A DNA stretch of 64,000 nt from Streptomyces sp. NBC_01549 (GTDB lineage Bacteria > Actinomycetota > Actinomycetes > Streptomycetales > Streptomycetaceae), in the NCBI RefSeq assembly GCF_026339955.1, contig NZ_JAPEPW010000004.1:558001-622000 (forward strand). Direction: 5' to 3'. Below the pieces are notes generated by a model that saw only the letters and a program-made list of their open reading frames with translations, made no database searches and was not told the DNA's origin. A program made the position numbers and the translations under genes. Shown in pieces: positions 52,840-61,410 of the stretch; position 1 is the stretch's first letter, and every line of letters starts with the position of its first letter.

Positions 52840-53483
52840 AGCAGTGTCTGATCTTGTGGAGTTCACGTTCCGAGCGCAGCCGGGTTTCGATGAAGCACTG
52901 GCTCGGGAGATCGTCACCGGTTCGTTCGCGGGCCAGGGCGGCGATGGACCGACCCGTCCAGGTACGCCGTGCGGACGGCGTCGGTGTTCCCGGTCGGGAT
53001 GGTAGGGCGGCGGCCGCCCTTGCTGCCCTTGGCCTCGGCGGCCCGCAGTCCGTCGTAGGTCAGCTCGCGCTGGAGGTCGCGCTGGAGTTCGCCGGCGGCG
53101 GCGAGGGTCTGCACCATGAACTTCACGGTGGACAACAGCTCTCCGGTGCGCGGGTGGTGGGCGGTGAGGTCCATCGCCGAGAACGCGCCGTCGTGGATGC
53201 GTAGGGGGAGACGATCGCGATGGAGGACGTCGAGCACGTCGAGGATGCGCTGGGTGCCGCGCACGAGGCGGAACATCTCGGAGATGTGCGCGGTCTCGCC
53301 CGGCCGTGCCTACGTCAGCAGCTCGCTGACCTTCGGGCGCTGGAGCGGGTGGAGGCGGCTGGAGGTGCCGGCCTGCTCCTCGAAGACGACCGGGTCCTCG
53401 ATCCCGGCCTCGGCCAGGACGAGGTTCTGCCGGGCAGTCGACTGCTGGTCGATCGAGATCCGTTTGTAGACCAGGTTCGCCAC
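52840..53483 (-). pseudogene. Serine resolvase (Tn3-type), broken
   Basis: From GTG 53483: VYKRISIDQQSTARQNLVLA, EAGIEDPVVFEEQAGTSSRL, an in-frame TAG, then MFRLVRGTQRILDVLDVLHR, STVKFMVQTLAAAGELQRDL and GLRAAEAKGSKGGRRP. A frameshift near 52940 separates the final SIAALARER part. One stop and one frameshift kill it. With the DUF4158 fragment at 47950 it may be debris of a Tn3-family transposon. Confidence 0.8.
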
Positions 53484-53616
53484 CGAAGGACCCGTTCCAT
53501 GCGGAGGGTCGGACCCTGTCTGTCGTCAAACCCTGTCATCAATCACCATCGGATCTGATGGGATCGGCGCCGTCCCGGCGCCCTGGATTGTCCGGGTTCA
53601 TGGGATGCATGTATCT

Positions 53617-53644
53617 CCTGTCGGCAAACGCGATTGCCGACAGG
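53617..53644. terminator. Perfect 11-bp hairpin
   Basis: CCTGTCGGCAA (53617-53627) pairs with TTGCCGACAGG (53634-53644) around ACGCGA. It could terminate the histidine-phosphatase gene on the minus strand, whose stop is at 53692, or belong to a lost recombination site of the resolvase. Confidence 0.55.
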
Positions 53645-53691
53645 ATCAGATGCTCCCTCCGATTGATCAACATCGATCTCACCTACGGTCC

Positions 53692-54315
53692 TCAGACGTG
53701 GAGCTCTGGCGGGAAGCCGGTCCAGCGGAGCTCGGTGGGGAGGTGGCCGGTGTCGTTGAAGAGGAGGACCGCCGGGGGGCGGTCGGGTGTGTAGCGGATG
53801 ACGGTCAGGGCCGCGTTGGCATGGTTAATGCCCAGCCAGCGCCACTTCGGCGCGTCGAGGGCGGCTCGAACGAGCCAGCCGACGAGGAAGTTGTGGGTGA
53901 CGACAAGCTCGTGGCGCGGTTCGTCGCCGACGACAGGTCCGGTGAAGTCTGCGAGCGCCGCCGCCGCGAGCCCGGGGCCCTGCTCGCGTTCCTCAGTCGT
54001 GAACTGGTCCAGGAACTTGAGCCAGGCGTCGGCTGCCTCCGGCGGCAGCTCTTCGCGTGTCGGCAGGTAGGGGAGGTAGTCGCCAGCCGCTTCGGAGCGA
54101 CGGTGGGGAACGTCGTCGAGCCGTTCAGCGACCAGCCGGGCGGTCTGTTCAGCACGGGCGAGAGGCCCGTGGTGGATTGCCGCCAGCGGAACCCCACGGA
54201 GCCGTTCCCCCAGTAAGGCGGCCTGGTGGCGGCCCGCATCCGTCAGTTCACTTTCGTCCGACGATGCCTCGCCATGGCGGGTGAGATAGAGGTAGCGGGC
54301 AGCCATACCGGTCAT
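53692..54315 (-). CDS. Histidine phosphatase-family protein
   Basis: 207 residues of the branch-1 histidine phosphatase (phosphoglycerate-mutase-like) superfamily. The phosphorylated His is in YLTRHGEAS. ELTDAGRHQAALLGERL, acidic residue in HHGPLARAEQTARLVAERL and second His in ELVVTHNFLVGWLVRAAL complete the site. A broad-specificity small-molecule phosphatase is the usual role. GTG or ATG alternatives near 54303 exist; ATG 54315 is taken. No operon partners. Confidence 0.9.
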   Translation of the reverse strand: MTGMAARYLYLTRHGEASSDESELTDAGRHQAALLGERLRGVPLAAIHHGPLARAEQTARLVAERLDDVPHRRSEAAGDYLPYLPTREELPPEAADAWLKFLDQFTTEEREQGPGLAAAALADFTGPVVGDEPRHELVVTHNFLVGWLVRAALDAPKWRWLGINHANAALTVIRYTPDRPPAVLLFNDTGHLPTELRWTGFPPELHV

Positions 54316-54496
54316 GGACGCGTCCTTCGGTGAAGTCGATCTTACGGACTCATGGAGGGACGCCGACCAGCGCGGGCCGGTTCCACGTACGGCTGGGGTC
54401 GGGCTTCAAGCCGGATCAGCGCATCGCAAGGTCCGGAAGACGGGCCCTAATCCTCGCCGTCGTCTTCGTCGAGACCGCCGCCCCTAGGCCGCGTCT

Positions 54497-55081
54497 TCAA
54501 AAGATCTTGAGTGGTGGATCATGGTCGGGTGATACGTCGCCATGAACTGCCCGGTTGTTCAGCCCCTGGTGCGAGCGGTGCTCGACGGAGGGCATGACCT
54601 CACGGTGGGCGGCACCGTAGGAGCGGAGCTTGTCCGTGACGACCACCCGCGCCACCGCGCGGGTCTTGTTCATCGGCCTGCGGAAGAAGCGTCGGGCGGC
54701 GGCCTTGTCCCGGCGGTTCTGCACGAGGATGTCCAGCACCATTCCGTCCTGGTCGACGGCCCGTCACAGGTACTTCAGCTCCCTGTGGGTCCTGACGAAC
54801 ACCTCGTCCAGGTGCCACTTGTCGCCGGGCCGGGGCCGGCGGCGGCGCAGTCCGTTCGCGTAGGCCTGGCCGAACGTGGCGCACCGGCGGCGCACTGTCT
54901 CGTAGGAGACGATGACGCCTCGCTGGAGCATCAGCTCCTCGACCTCGCGGAAGCTGAGCGGGAAGCGGAAGTACAGCCACACGCGGTGGGAGATCACCTC
55001 GACCGGGTACCGCTGCCCCTGTACGACGGCGACGTGCTCCCCACGGACGACCGCTCCCAGCGTGATCAACCCGAAGATCAT
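54497..55081 (-). pseudogene. IS6-family transposase with a nonsense codon and lost 3' end
   Basis: YPVEVISHRVWLYFRFPLSF, EELMLQRGVIVSYETVRRRC and GDKWHLDEVFV give the IS6 start with its first catalytic Asp. TGA at about 54764 replaces the Trp of YLWRAVDQDG. The frame continues MVLDILVQNRRDKAAARRFF, VVTDKLRSYGAAHREVMPSV and HRSHQGLNNRAV, then diverges before the normal end. Confidence 0.85.
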
Positions 55082-55319
55082 CCCACCCGGTCGGCCAACG
55101 TGACAGCGCCGTCTATGGTGTTCTCGACCTTCTGCTGAGCCTCTCGCCGAACCGCCCGGCTGTCATCACACGGGTGGCGCCCGCTCACACGGCAGCGGTT
55201 CCTTCGCCTTCACCAGGGCGGCGAGCGGGGAGCGTCGGCCCTTCCCGATGTTGCGGACCTTAGGAACAATTCGACTGTCTCAGAAGGAGTGCCGTCTCAG
55301 TTGAGACCACGGCGTTGGA

Positions 55320-55430
55320 GCGTTACGGGCTGTCCCGCGATTGATTTTTGGGTGTGCTGGCCTGGGGTTTTGGCTGGTGGGTGATTCAGCAGGTCGTCGT
55401 GCGGACGTGCACGGCTCCGTCCGCCACGCT
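55320..55430 (-). pseudogene. IS5-family element, 3'-end fragment in inverse orientation
   Basis: Starting with CGGGCTGTCCCGCGATTG, about 100 bp match the reverse complement of the right end of the IS5 element that finishes at 59762, including the last transposase codons (VHVRTTTC, stop). It is a scrap of a second copy. Confidence 0.75.
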
Positions 55431-55545
55431 TGACAAGGGCCTGTGGTACTCCTCGGACGCCACCGTCATCTACGACATCGAGGGCGGCGGCAAGGGTGCC
55501 AGGCGTGGAAGCTGACCGGCTCGCCGATCCTGCACCGACCGCCTG

Positions 55546-55579
55546 CCGGGGGCCTGAGTACTTCTACTCAGGCCCCCGG
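55546..55579. terminator. Strong hairpin upstream of the DUF6234-like gene
   Basis: CCGGGGGCCTGAGTA (55546-55560) pairs perfectly with 55565-55579 over a CTTC tetraloop. Confidence 0.85.
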
Positions 55580-55604
55580 TCCGCTTCTGAGAGACGCTAG
55601 GCCC

Positions 55605-56102
55605 ATGACCACGCCGCCTCCCCTCAACACCCCGCCGTGGCCGACTCGCCACCCCCGCTACACAGGGGTCACCGATCCTCTGCCGCCGCAGCGGCGCAGG
55701 TGGTTGCACACGGCCGCAGACATCGCACTCGCTATCGGCCTCCTCGTGATCGATGTCATCGCCCCCCTCATCGCGTTCGTATTCGGACTCGACGCCGCGG
55801 GATACGTGATGTTCGACCCCGCAGCCGACAACTCGTCCGTCTCCCTCACCCGCCCCTTCGCTTACGTAGCCGTGGTCGGCGGCATCGTCCTGGTCTCCGC
55901 GTTCCTTTTGTTCATGGCCCGCGCGATCATCAGCAGCGGCGTCCAAGTCCTCGCCGGGCTGGTCCTGGTGCTCGTGGCCGTCATCGGAATTCACGACGCA
56001 GACCGCAAAGCGCACCCACAGCCCGCCCCGACCTCTCCCTCCATCAACCCGGGCGCGCTGTGCCGGTCCGGCGGCGACAACAGCGAATGTGGCGGATCCT
56101 AA
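55605..56102 (+). CDS. DUF6234-like membrane protein
   Basis: 165 residues: a proline-rich cytoplasmic N-terminus, three or four hydrophobic helices (IALAIGLLVIDVIAPLIAFV, AYVAVVGGIVLVSAFLLFMA, VLAGLVLVLVAVIG) and a short tail with two Cys (LCRSGGDNSECGG). The Cys-containing tail is typical of the Streptomyces DUF6234 family, of unknown function. ATG 55605. The TAA stop (56100-56102) is shared with the left end of the IS5 element, so the gene ends exactly where the element begins. Confidence 0.72.
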   Translation: MTTPPPLNTPPWPTRHPRYTGVTDPLPPQRRRWLHTAADIALAIGLLVIDVIAPLIAFVFGLDAAGYVMFDPAADNSSVSLTRPFAYVAVVGGIVLVSAFLLFMARAIISSGVQVLAGLVLVLVAVIGIHDADRKAHPQPAPTSPSINPGALCRSGGDNSECGGS

Positions 56103-56173
56103 CGGGCTGACCTGCGATCGATGATCTTCGTCACGGGTGGGGACATGGCGGAGGCGGCGCGACTCTCTGGGTT

Positions 56174-56757
56174 GTGACGATCAATCAGGCCCGCGCGGCC
56201 ATCTCTCATCCTGCCTGCTGCGGCATCTCGGGCCTACACCTCGGTGAATTGGCCGCCGAACTCGGGCCGCGGTGGGAGGCGCGGTGCGAGTCCGGACGGC
56301 ACGAACGTCACGAGGGTGTCCGCCTGCGGAAGGCCGGGGCTGGCCCGAAGTACGGGCTGGTCTTCGTCGACCGGCTGCTGGTGACGCTGGTCCACCTGCG
56401 AACCGGACTCACCTACGAGGCCCCGGTGATCTACGAGGTGGGCTCGTCCACCATCAGCCGGGCGATCTGCGAGGTGCGTCCACTGCTCGCCGCGCGCGTT
56501 CGCCGTCCCGGACCGGCCCGGGGTGCGGCTGCGCACGCTCGATGACGTGTTCGCCTACGCCGAAGCTGAGGACATCACGCTGAGGATCGACGGGTTGGAG
56601 ACTCAGGTCCGCCGCCCGCAAGCGGGCAGACCGGGCCGGCGGGCGTTCGTCTCGGGCAAGCGGAAGCAGAACACCATCAAGACCACCACCGTCAGCGACG
56701 AGCAGGGCCGCACCCTGTGGTCGGGAGCCGAACGGCCGGGCCGGATGCACGACCAGA
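56174..56757 (+). pseudogene. IS5-family transposase, exon 1 (with frame change)
   Basis: First frame: ISHPACCGISGLHLGELAAE, AGAGPKYGLVFVDRLLVTLV, VGSSTISRAICEVRPLLAAR. Near 56505 the frame changes to VRLRTLDDVFAYAEAEDITL, RIDGLETQVRRPQAGRPGRR and FVSGKRKQNTIKTTTVSDEQ, then GRMHDQ at the intron. The shift may be a mutation or the programmed OrfA/OrfB frameshift known in the IS427 group. The first catalytic Asp (RIDG) is kept. Confidence 0.75.
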
Positions 56758-57434
56758 GTGCGACACGAAGGCGCACGCAGCGAGCGGTTGCGCGGAAAGG
56801 AGGCCGACTGATGTCGGCGGCGTAATCCCAGGCCAGTGTCCGAGTGCCTGTCCCCACCCCGGCATGCGCCGCTGGTAACGGCGGGGTGTGAAGCCCGGGG
56901 GAAGAAGCCCAAGGGACGCCGAACCATCCGGTGGCTACAGGCGAGGGGAAGACCGGACGGGTGAACGCGAGTGAACCCTCGATGATGCTTCGTGATGCAT
57001 CACCTCGGTTGATGGAGTGCACCACCGGGGTTCAGGAACCGGCCGTTGTGAGGCGGCAGGCGGCGGCTGAGGATTTGGTATCGGCCGTGTGGACACCGCC
57101 GTTCCCGGAGTAGAGGGGGCACCCACCCCGGTCGCATCTCGTACGTGCGCAACGTGACAACCCCGACGGGGTCCGGCCACCGCTGGTGGCCGGTAAGCCG
57201 ACCGCGAGGAAGGCCCAGATCCCCGGCGGGCACAGGACGGTCCAAGAAGCGAATGCCGGCGGCCGAAAGGAAGCGGGAAACCGGGACAGCGTGATCGGCT
57301 CCTCCGCCGATCGTCCCGGATAACCGGCCGGACAGGGACAGTTGCCCCGACCCGAAAGGGTGCTGACGTGGACCGGGTGAGCCCGTGAAGAACGATGACC
57401 GACGACGACGGAACCGAGGGACAAGTTGGACGCC

Positions 57435-59228
57435 ATGACGACGCAACCGGGCATAGCCACTGCGGCTGCCCCGGCAGGCGCCGCCGTGGTGAACGGACCC
57501 CAGGACGACCTCACCGACTGGCAGTCCATCGACTGGCGACAGGTCGAAGAGGACGTACGGCGGCTGCGGCAACGCATCTTCACGGCATCGCAGGCGGGAG
57601 ACCTCAAGAAGGTCCGCAACCTGCAGAAACTGATGCTCCGCTCCCGCGCCAACACGCTGCTGAGCGTGCGCCGCGTGACGGAGCTCAATGCTGGCCGAAA
57701 GACGGCGGGAATCGACGGACGGACGGCACTGCTGCCCCAGTCCCAGGCCGAGTTGGCCGACTGGGTGCAGCACCGCTCCCGGCCGTGGACCCCCAAGCCC
57801 GTCAGACGCGTGTTCATCCCCAAGGCCAAGGGCAGGCGCCCTCTCGGGATTCCCGTGATCGCTGACCGCGCACTACAAGCTGTTGCGGTTGGGGCACTTG
57901 AGCCCGAGTGGGAAGCACGGTTCGAACCGAGATCCTATGGATTTCGGCCGGGCCGCGGCTGCCACGACGCGATCGAAGCCATCTTCAACACCGCCAGCGG
58001 AAAGAACCCGCGCAGACGGTGGGCGCTCGACGCGGACCTGGCGGCGGCGTTCGACCGAATCGACCATTCACATCTCCTCCGGCAGCTCGGCTCGTTCCCC
58101 GCCAGGGGACTGGTCGAGCAGTGGCTGAAGGCGGGCGTGGTCGACCAAGGCCGGTTCGCCCCGACCGAAGAGGGCAGTCCTCAAGGCGGGGTGATCAGCC
58201 CCGTCCTGCTCAATGTGGCCCTGCACGGGATGGAGGAGGCCGCCGGGGTCCGCTACTTCGCAACCGGCAGAGATGCCGGGAGCGCAGTGCCGGGCAGCCC
58301 CGTGCTGGTGAGATACGCAGACGATCTTGTCGCGCTCTGCGAAAGCCGCGACCAGGCCAACCAGGTCAAGGCACGGCTGGCGGCATGGCTGGGGCCCAGG
58401 GGGCTGACCTTCAACGAGGACAAGACGCGCATCGTCCGCCTCGAAGACGGGTTCGACTTCCTGGGGTTCAACATCCGCCGGTATCGCAGCGGCAAGCTGC
58501 TGATCAAACCGAGCAAGACGGCCGTGCGGCGCATCCGGAAACGGCTCGCCGCCGAGACGAGGGCCCTCCTCGGGGCCAACGCCGAGGCGGTGATCGGCAA
58601 GCTCAACCCCATCATCCGGGGCTGGGCCGCTTACTACCGGACGGCAGTGTCCAGCAGGACTTACGCTCAGCTGGATCACTACGCGTTCAAGCTCACCTAC
58701 AAGTGGGCCAAACGCAGCCACCCGAACAAGTCGAGGCACTGGATAGTTGATCGGCACTTCGGCATGTTCGACCGTTCCAGGCGCGACCGGTGGGTGTTCG
58801 GCGACCGCGACAGCGGCGCCTACCTCGCCAAATTCTCCTGGACGAAGATTGTCCGACACCAGATGGTCAAGGGCAGGGCGTCTCCGGACGACCCGGCCCT
58901 GACCGACTACTGGACCCAGCGGCGACGCCGCCGGAAGCCCCCGTTGAGCACGACCGGACTGTGGCTTCTCCAAGCCCAGCGCGGCCGTTGCCCGCTCTGC
59001 GGGGAACTCCTGCTGCACGCCGACCATGAGCCGCAGAGCCCAGACCAGTGGGAGCAATGGCTCAAGGTCATCCGCAAGGCGGGCCGCCGACAGGCGATCG
59101 TCACCAGCGGACCGGGAACGTCGGACACACTCGCCGCACCCAGCCTCGTACACGCGCACTGCCGACGCCGACTCGGCACTCGACCAGCACATTTCTGCCC
59201 GTCCGCGAGCCCACTGGGGCTTGCTTGA
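57435..59228 (+). CDS. ltrA: Group II intron reverse transcriptase/maturase with HNH endonuclease domain
   Basis: 597 residues from ATG 57435 (TTG 57426 is an alternative). The RT fingers/palm include PKPVRRVFIPKAKGRRPLGI, RSYGFRPGRGCHDAIEAIF, GSPQGGVISPVLLNVALHGM and the catalytic VRYADDLVALC. The maturase domain X has LLGANAEAVIGKLNPIIRGW, then AAYYRTAVSSRTYAQLDHYA. The C-terminal HNH/zinc endonuclease has CPLCGELLLHADHEPQSP and HAHCRRR. The protein helps the intron RNA fold and splice, and copies it into DNA targets. Stop at 59226-59228 touches domain V. No disruptions seen. Confidence 0.95.
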   Translation: MTTQPGIATAAAPAGAAVVNGPQDDLTDWQSIDWRQVEEDVRRLRQRIFTASQAGDLKKVRNLQKLMLRSRANTLLSVRRVTELNAGRKTAGIDGRTALLPQSQAELADWVQHRSRPWTPKPVRRVFIPKAKGRRPLGIPVIADRALQAVAVGALEPEWEARFEPRSYGFRPGRGCHDAIEAIFNTASGKNPRRRWALDADLAAAFDRIDHSHLLRQLGSFPARGLVEQWLKAGVVDQGRFAPTEEGSPQGGVISPVLLNVALHGMEEAAGVRYFATGRDAGSAVPGSPVLVRYADDLVALCESRDQANQVKARLAAWLGPRGLTFNEDKTRIVRLEDGFDFLGFNIRRYRSGKLLIKPSKTAVRRIRKRLAAETRALLGANAEAVIGKLNPIIRGWAAYYRTAVSSRTYAQLDHYAFKLTYKWAKRSHPNKSRHWIVDRHFGMFDRSRRDRWVFGDRDSGAYLAKFSWTKIVRHQMVKGRASPDDPALTDYWTQRRRRRKPPLSTTGLWLLQAQRGRCPLCGELLLHADHEPQSPDQWEQWLKVIRKAGRRQAIVTSGPGTSDTLAAPSLVHAHCRRRLGTRPAHFCPSASPLGLA

Positions 59229-59301
59229 GCCCGGTGCGTTTAACGGCGCACGCCGGGTTCTGAGGGGGCGGCGGCGCAGCAATGCGCCGCCGCTACCCGA
59301 C
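59227..59301 (+). ncRNA. Group II intron domains V and VI
   Basis: Domain V: GAGCCCGG pairs with CCGGGTTC and GTGCG with CGCAC around GTTTAACGG-type loop sequence, 34 nt with the catalytic AGC at the base. Domain VI: GCGGCGGCGCA pairs with TGCGCCGCCGC (loop GCAA), then an unpaired TA with the branch-point A at 59295, then GGG/CCC. Confidence 0.85.
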
Positions 59302-59702
59302 CCGCGATGCGCACCGAGGGCATCACCGAGCAGTTCCGCCAGCACCCAGCCGTGAAAGCCGTAGTCGACGACGGCTACCGGGGTCTCGCGAACGAGTTCC
59401 CCGGCCAGGTCTTGGCCCCGCCCCGCAAGCCGAAGGGCCTGGACGACGACACCGCGTCGCTGACCGAACGATACGGCTGGCGCGAGCACAGACGCCGCCA
59501 GTCCTCCCGACGCATCTGCGTCGAACACGCCAACGCCGAACACCGCCAGTGGCGCCCGCTCCAGCGGTACACCCAGCGCCGTGAGACCTACGGCGAAACC
59601 CACCGCGCCATCGCCGCCCTGGTCTGCGACCGCTCCGCCAAACGCACCACCCGCCGTCGGCCGAGCACTGAGCCGGTGCACGTCCGCACGACCACCTGCT
59701 GA
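59302..59702 (+). pseudogene. IS5-family transposase, exon 2
   Basis: In the frame restored by splicing: MRTEGITEQFRQHPAVKAVV, DDGYRGLANEFPGQVLAPPR, WREHRRRQSSRRICVEHANA, EHRQWRPLQRYTQRRETYGE and HRAIAALVCDRSA, up to TGA at 59700-59702. The second catalytic Asp (DDGYRG) and the catalytic Glu region (VEHANAEHRQWR) are present. Labelled pseudogene only because the DNA-level frame is split. Confidence 0.8.
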
Positions 59703-59833
59703 ACCACCCACCAGCCGAACCCTCAGGCCAGCACACCCCATAATCAATCACGGGACAGCCCGTTGGGTTGTCCCTTGCCTACTTGGCGGATCCGACCACC
59801 GGGGCGAACGGGGCGGGAGCGTACGACCCGCGC

Positions 59834-60463
59834 TCAGAACTCGACGACAACCCGGAAGAGTGCGGGGTCGGCGATGGCGAAGTCAGGGGAGGAGGAGAGG
59901 CGCTGTTGGAAGCGGGGGTCGTTGTCTGCCGTGCGCCATGCGTCGGGGCTGTCCCAGTGCGCGATACTGACCAGCTGGAAGCGAGTGTCCGGGTCCACCG
60001 CACGGTGCAGCCGGTTGTCCCGGAAGCCGGGCGCCTTGCTCAGCAGCTCTGCGCGGCCGAGCCAGTGAGGCAGGAATTCATCGATCCGCTTGGCGGGCAG
60101 CTCGAAGGCATTGACGAAGGTGATTCCCGGCCCTTCGCCCGAACCATTTCCCACTGCGCGGAATTCGGCCGCCACCTCATACCATCCGCCGTACACGGTG
60201 GCATAGCTGGCCGCGGTGGCTGCCGACGCGGTGAAGCCGGGATTCGCCAGAGCATCGTCCCGGGCCTCGATGCTGTCCCAGTGCGCCACATTGACCAGGC
60301 CGAGCCGGGACTCCGGGAACAGTCTGCGGTGAAGCCGCGCATCCCGGAAACCGGGGGCGGCGTGGATGAGCCCGACGCGCTCCCGCCAGCGTGCGGTGGA
60401 CTCGTCGATCCGGTCCTCGGGCAGTTCCCACGCGTCGATCAGGGTGATTCCGTTATCAGTCAC
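59834..60463 (-). CDS. Antibiotic biosynthesis monooxygenase-type protein with two ABM domains
   Basis: 209 residues, two tandem ABM (dimeric alpha+beta barrel) repeats. Repeat 1: ITLIDAWELPEDRIDESTAR, APGFRDARLHRRLFPESRLG, LVNVAHWDSIEARDDALANP. Repeat 2: ITFVNAFELPAKRIDEFLPH, APGFRDNRLHRAVDPDTRFQ, LVSIAHWDSPDAW. ABM proteins oxidise aromatic polyketides without cofactor or act as haem-degrading or signalling relatives. The fused pair makes an intramolecular dimer. GTG 60463 (VTDNGITLI) is preferred over TTG 60484. Stands alone next to the IS5 element. Confidence 0.85.
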   Translation of the reverse strand: MTDNGITLIDAWELPEDRIDESTARWRERVGLIHAAPGFRDARLHRRLFPESRLGLVNVAHWDSIEARDDALANPGFTASAATAASYATVYGGWYEVAAEFRAVGNGSGEGPGITFVNAFELPAKRIDEFLPHWLGRAELLSKAPGFRDNRLHRAVDPDTRFQLVSIAHWDSPDAWRTADNDPRFQQRLSSSPDFAIADPALFRVVVEF

Positions 60464-60805
60464 CGCACCATCGTGAATCCTCAACCATACTTCAGGTCAA
60501 GATGATCCGGTCACGCTACCTGGCGAGCGACGCAACTATGTCCACGACCGCCTGCGCATGGTGACGCTCCTTTGCCACCGGCCGACCCATCCCCCGATCC
60601 CTGATGGGTGCGGTTCCTCTCAAGGGAAGGGTTGAGCTGGAAGAGCGCTGAGCGGGGCTGGGCGGGACCACGCGGAAGGGCCTTCGAGCGGATTTTGCAG
60701 ACGTTGAGTGGCTGGATATCTCGTATTAGCGGCGAGGAATTCAGGGCTGCTACAAAACTCTCAGTTGAGACTGAGCTCGCTACTTAGCCATTGAGAATTT
60801 CGGTT

Positions 60806-60832
60806 GGCCGCAGCTGAAACTCAGCTGCGGCC
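60806..60832. terminator. Perfect 12-bp hairpin
   Basis: GGCCGCAGCTGA (60806-60817) pairs with TCAGCTGCGGCC (60821-60832) across AAC. No gene reads directly into it now. Confidence 0.7.
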
Positions 60833-60841
60833 TGCTCCGAC

Positions 60842-60866
60842 CTAAGGGCTGTCCCGTAATCCTCGG
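60842..60866. repeat. Solo terminal repeat of the 12343-type MITE
   Basis: 25 bp starting CTAAGGGCTGTCCCG are identical to the left end of the MITE at 12343-12367. No partner end is found downstream in the window, so this is a truncated copy or a relic of the parent IS. Confidence 0.75.
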
Positions 60867-61127
60867 CGGCCCTGCGGCTTCCGGTCAGGGCCAGGGCCCC
60901 TCGGAACAGCGCCCCGAGCGGGCCGCGACGAAGGACTGGAAATCCTCCCCCGGGTCGATTCCGGCCGACGTCGAATCGGACCGGCCATGCCGACTGGTTC
61001 GACTCGCCTCGGAAGGCAGTGAATTCCATTTGGCTGCCAGAGCCGCACTGCTCCTCCCTTCCTGCCCCCTTTAAGCGTGGAGTGGCCGTTTCTGCTGCAC
61101 CACTTCTTTGAGACCTGCATCACACAA

Positions 61128-61335
61128 AAGGAGAAGGGCCGGTACGCCTACGGCGCCCCGCCGTACGGCTGGCAGGCCCACAAGAACGAACTGACCGAGG
61201 AGGAGACGGAGCAAGCCGGCCGGACCCGCGCCCGCCGGCTCCGGGACGAGGACGAACTGTCCTACCGCGAGATCGCCGCCGTCTTGGACGCCGAGGGCAT
61301 CCGACCCGGGCACGGGGAGCGCTGGCACATTGACG
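61128..61335 (+). pseudogene. Serine recombinase, recombinase-domain remnant
   Basis: KEKGRYAYGAPPYGWQAHKN, then LSYREIAAVLDAEGIRPGHG and ERWH resemble the Recombinase domain of large serine recombinases (YGxPPYGW...LSLRxIAxxLxxEG...RWH). The catalytic resolvase domain and the C-terminus are missing. It lies 76 bp from the tRNA gene. Confidence 0.55.
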
Positions 61336-61372
61336 GCAGCGTCGTCAGCTCTCCACGGGGCTGGACACGCCC

Positions 61373-61401
61373 GAGGGGCCGGCACCATGTGCTGGCCCCT
61401 C
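61373..61401. terminator. Hairpin downstream of the tRNA gene
   Basis: GAGGGGCCGGCAC (61373-61385) pairs with GTGCTGGCCCCTC (61389-61401) with one G-T pair, loop CAT. It lies 10 bp past the 3' end of the minus-strand tRNA. Confidence 0.8.
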
Positions 61402-61410
61402 AGGTTTCAG

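Larger units (their letters stand above)
56758..59301 (+). mobile_element. Group II intron with its reverse transcriptase
   Basis: It begins GTGCGACACG, the canonical 5' splice-site consensus, and ends CTACCCGAC (AY at the 3' end). The ribozyme 5' part fills 56758-57430. The maturase gene follows, then domain V at 59227-59260 (34 nt, GAGCCCGGTGCG ... CGCCGGGTTC) and domain VI with an unpaired A at 59295, seven positions before the 3' end inclusive. Joining 56757 to 59302 gives ...HDQTAMRTEGI..., the expected uninterrupted IS5 sequence. All parts for splicing and retrohoming are visible. Confidence 0.92.
56103..59762 (+). mobile_element. IS5-family (IS427-like) element carrying a group II intron
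   Basis: The left end GGGCTGACCTGCGATCGATG at about 56104 and the right end (inverse of CGGGCTGTCCCGTGATTG, ending 59762) are imperfect terminal inverted repeats. Between them the transposase gene is split by a 2544-bp intron. No matching target duplication is visible, so one flank has probably rearranged. Confidence 0.75.
60464..61127. other. Gene-poor stretch with hairpin and solo IS/MITE end
   Basis: No coding region recognised. An AT-richer part (about 60690-60800) with repeated TCAGTTGAGACTGAG-like sequence precedes the hairpin at 60806. A single terminal repeat of the 12343-type MITE lies at 60842. Confidence 0.45.

Noticed and set aside
58068..59747. A 559-codon minus-strand frame
   Set aside because: Antisense to the group II intron reverse transcriptase; no recognisable motifs.
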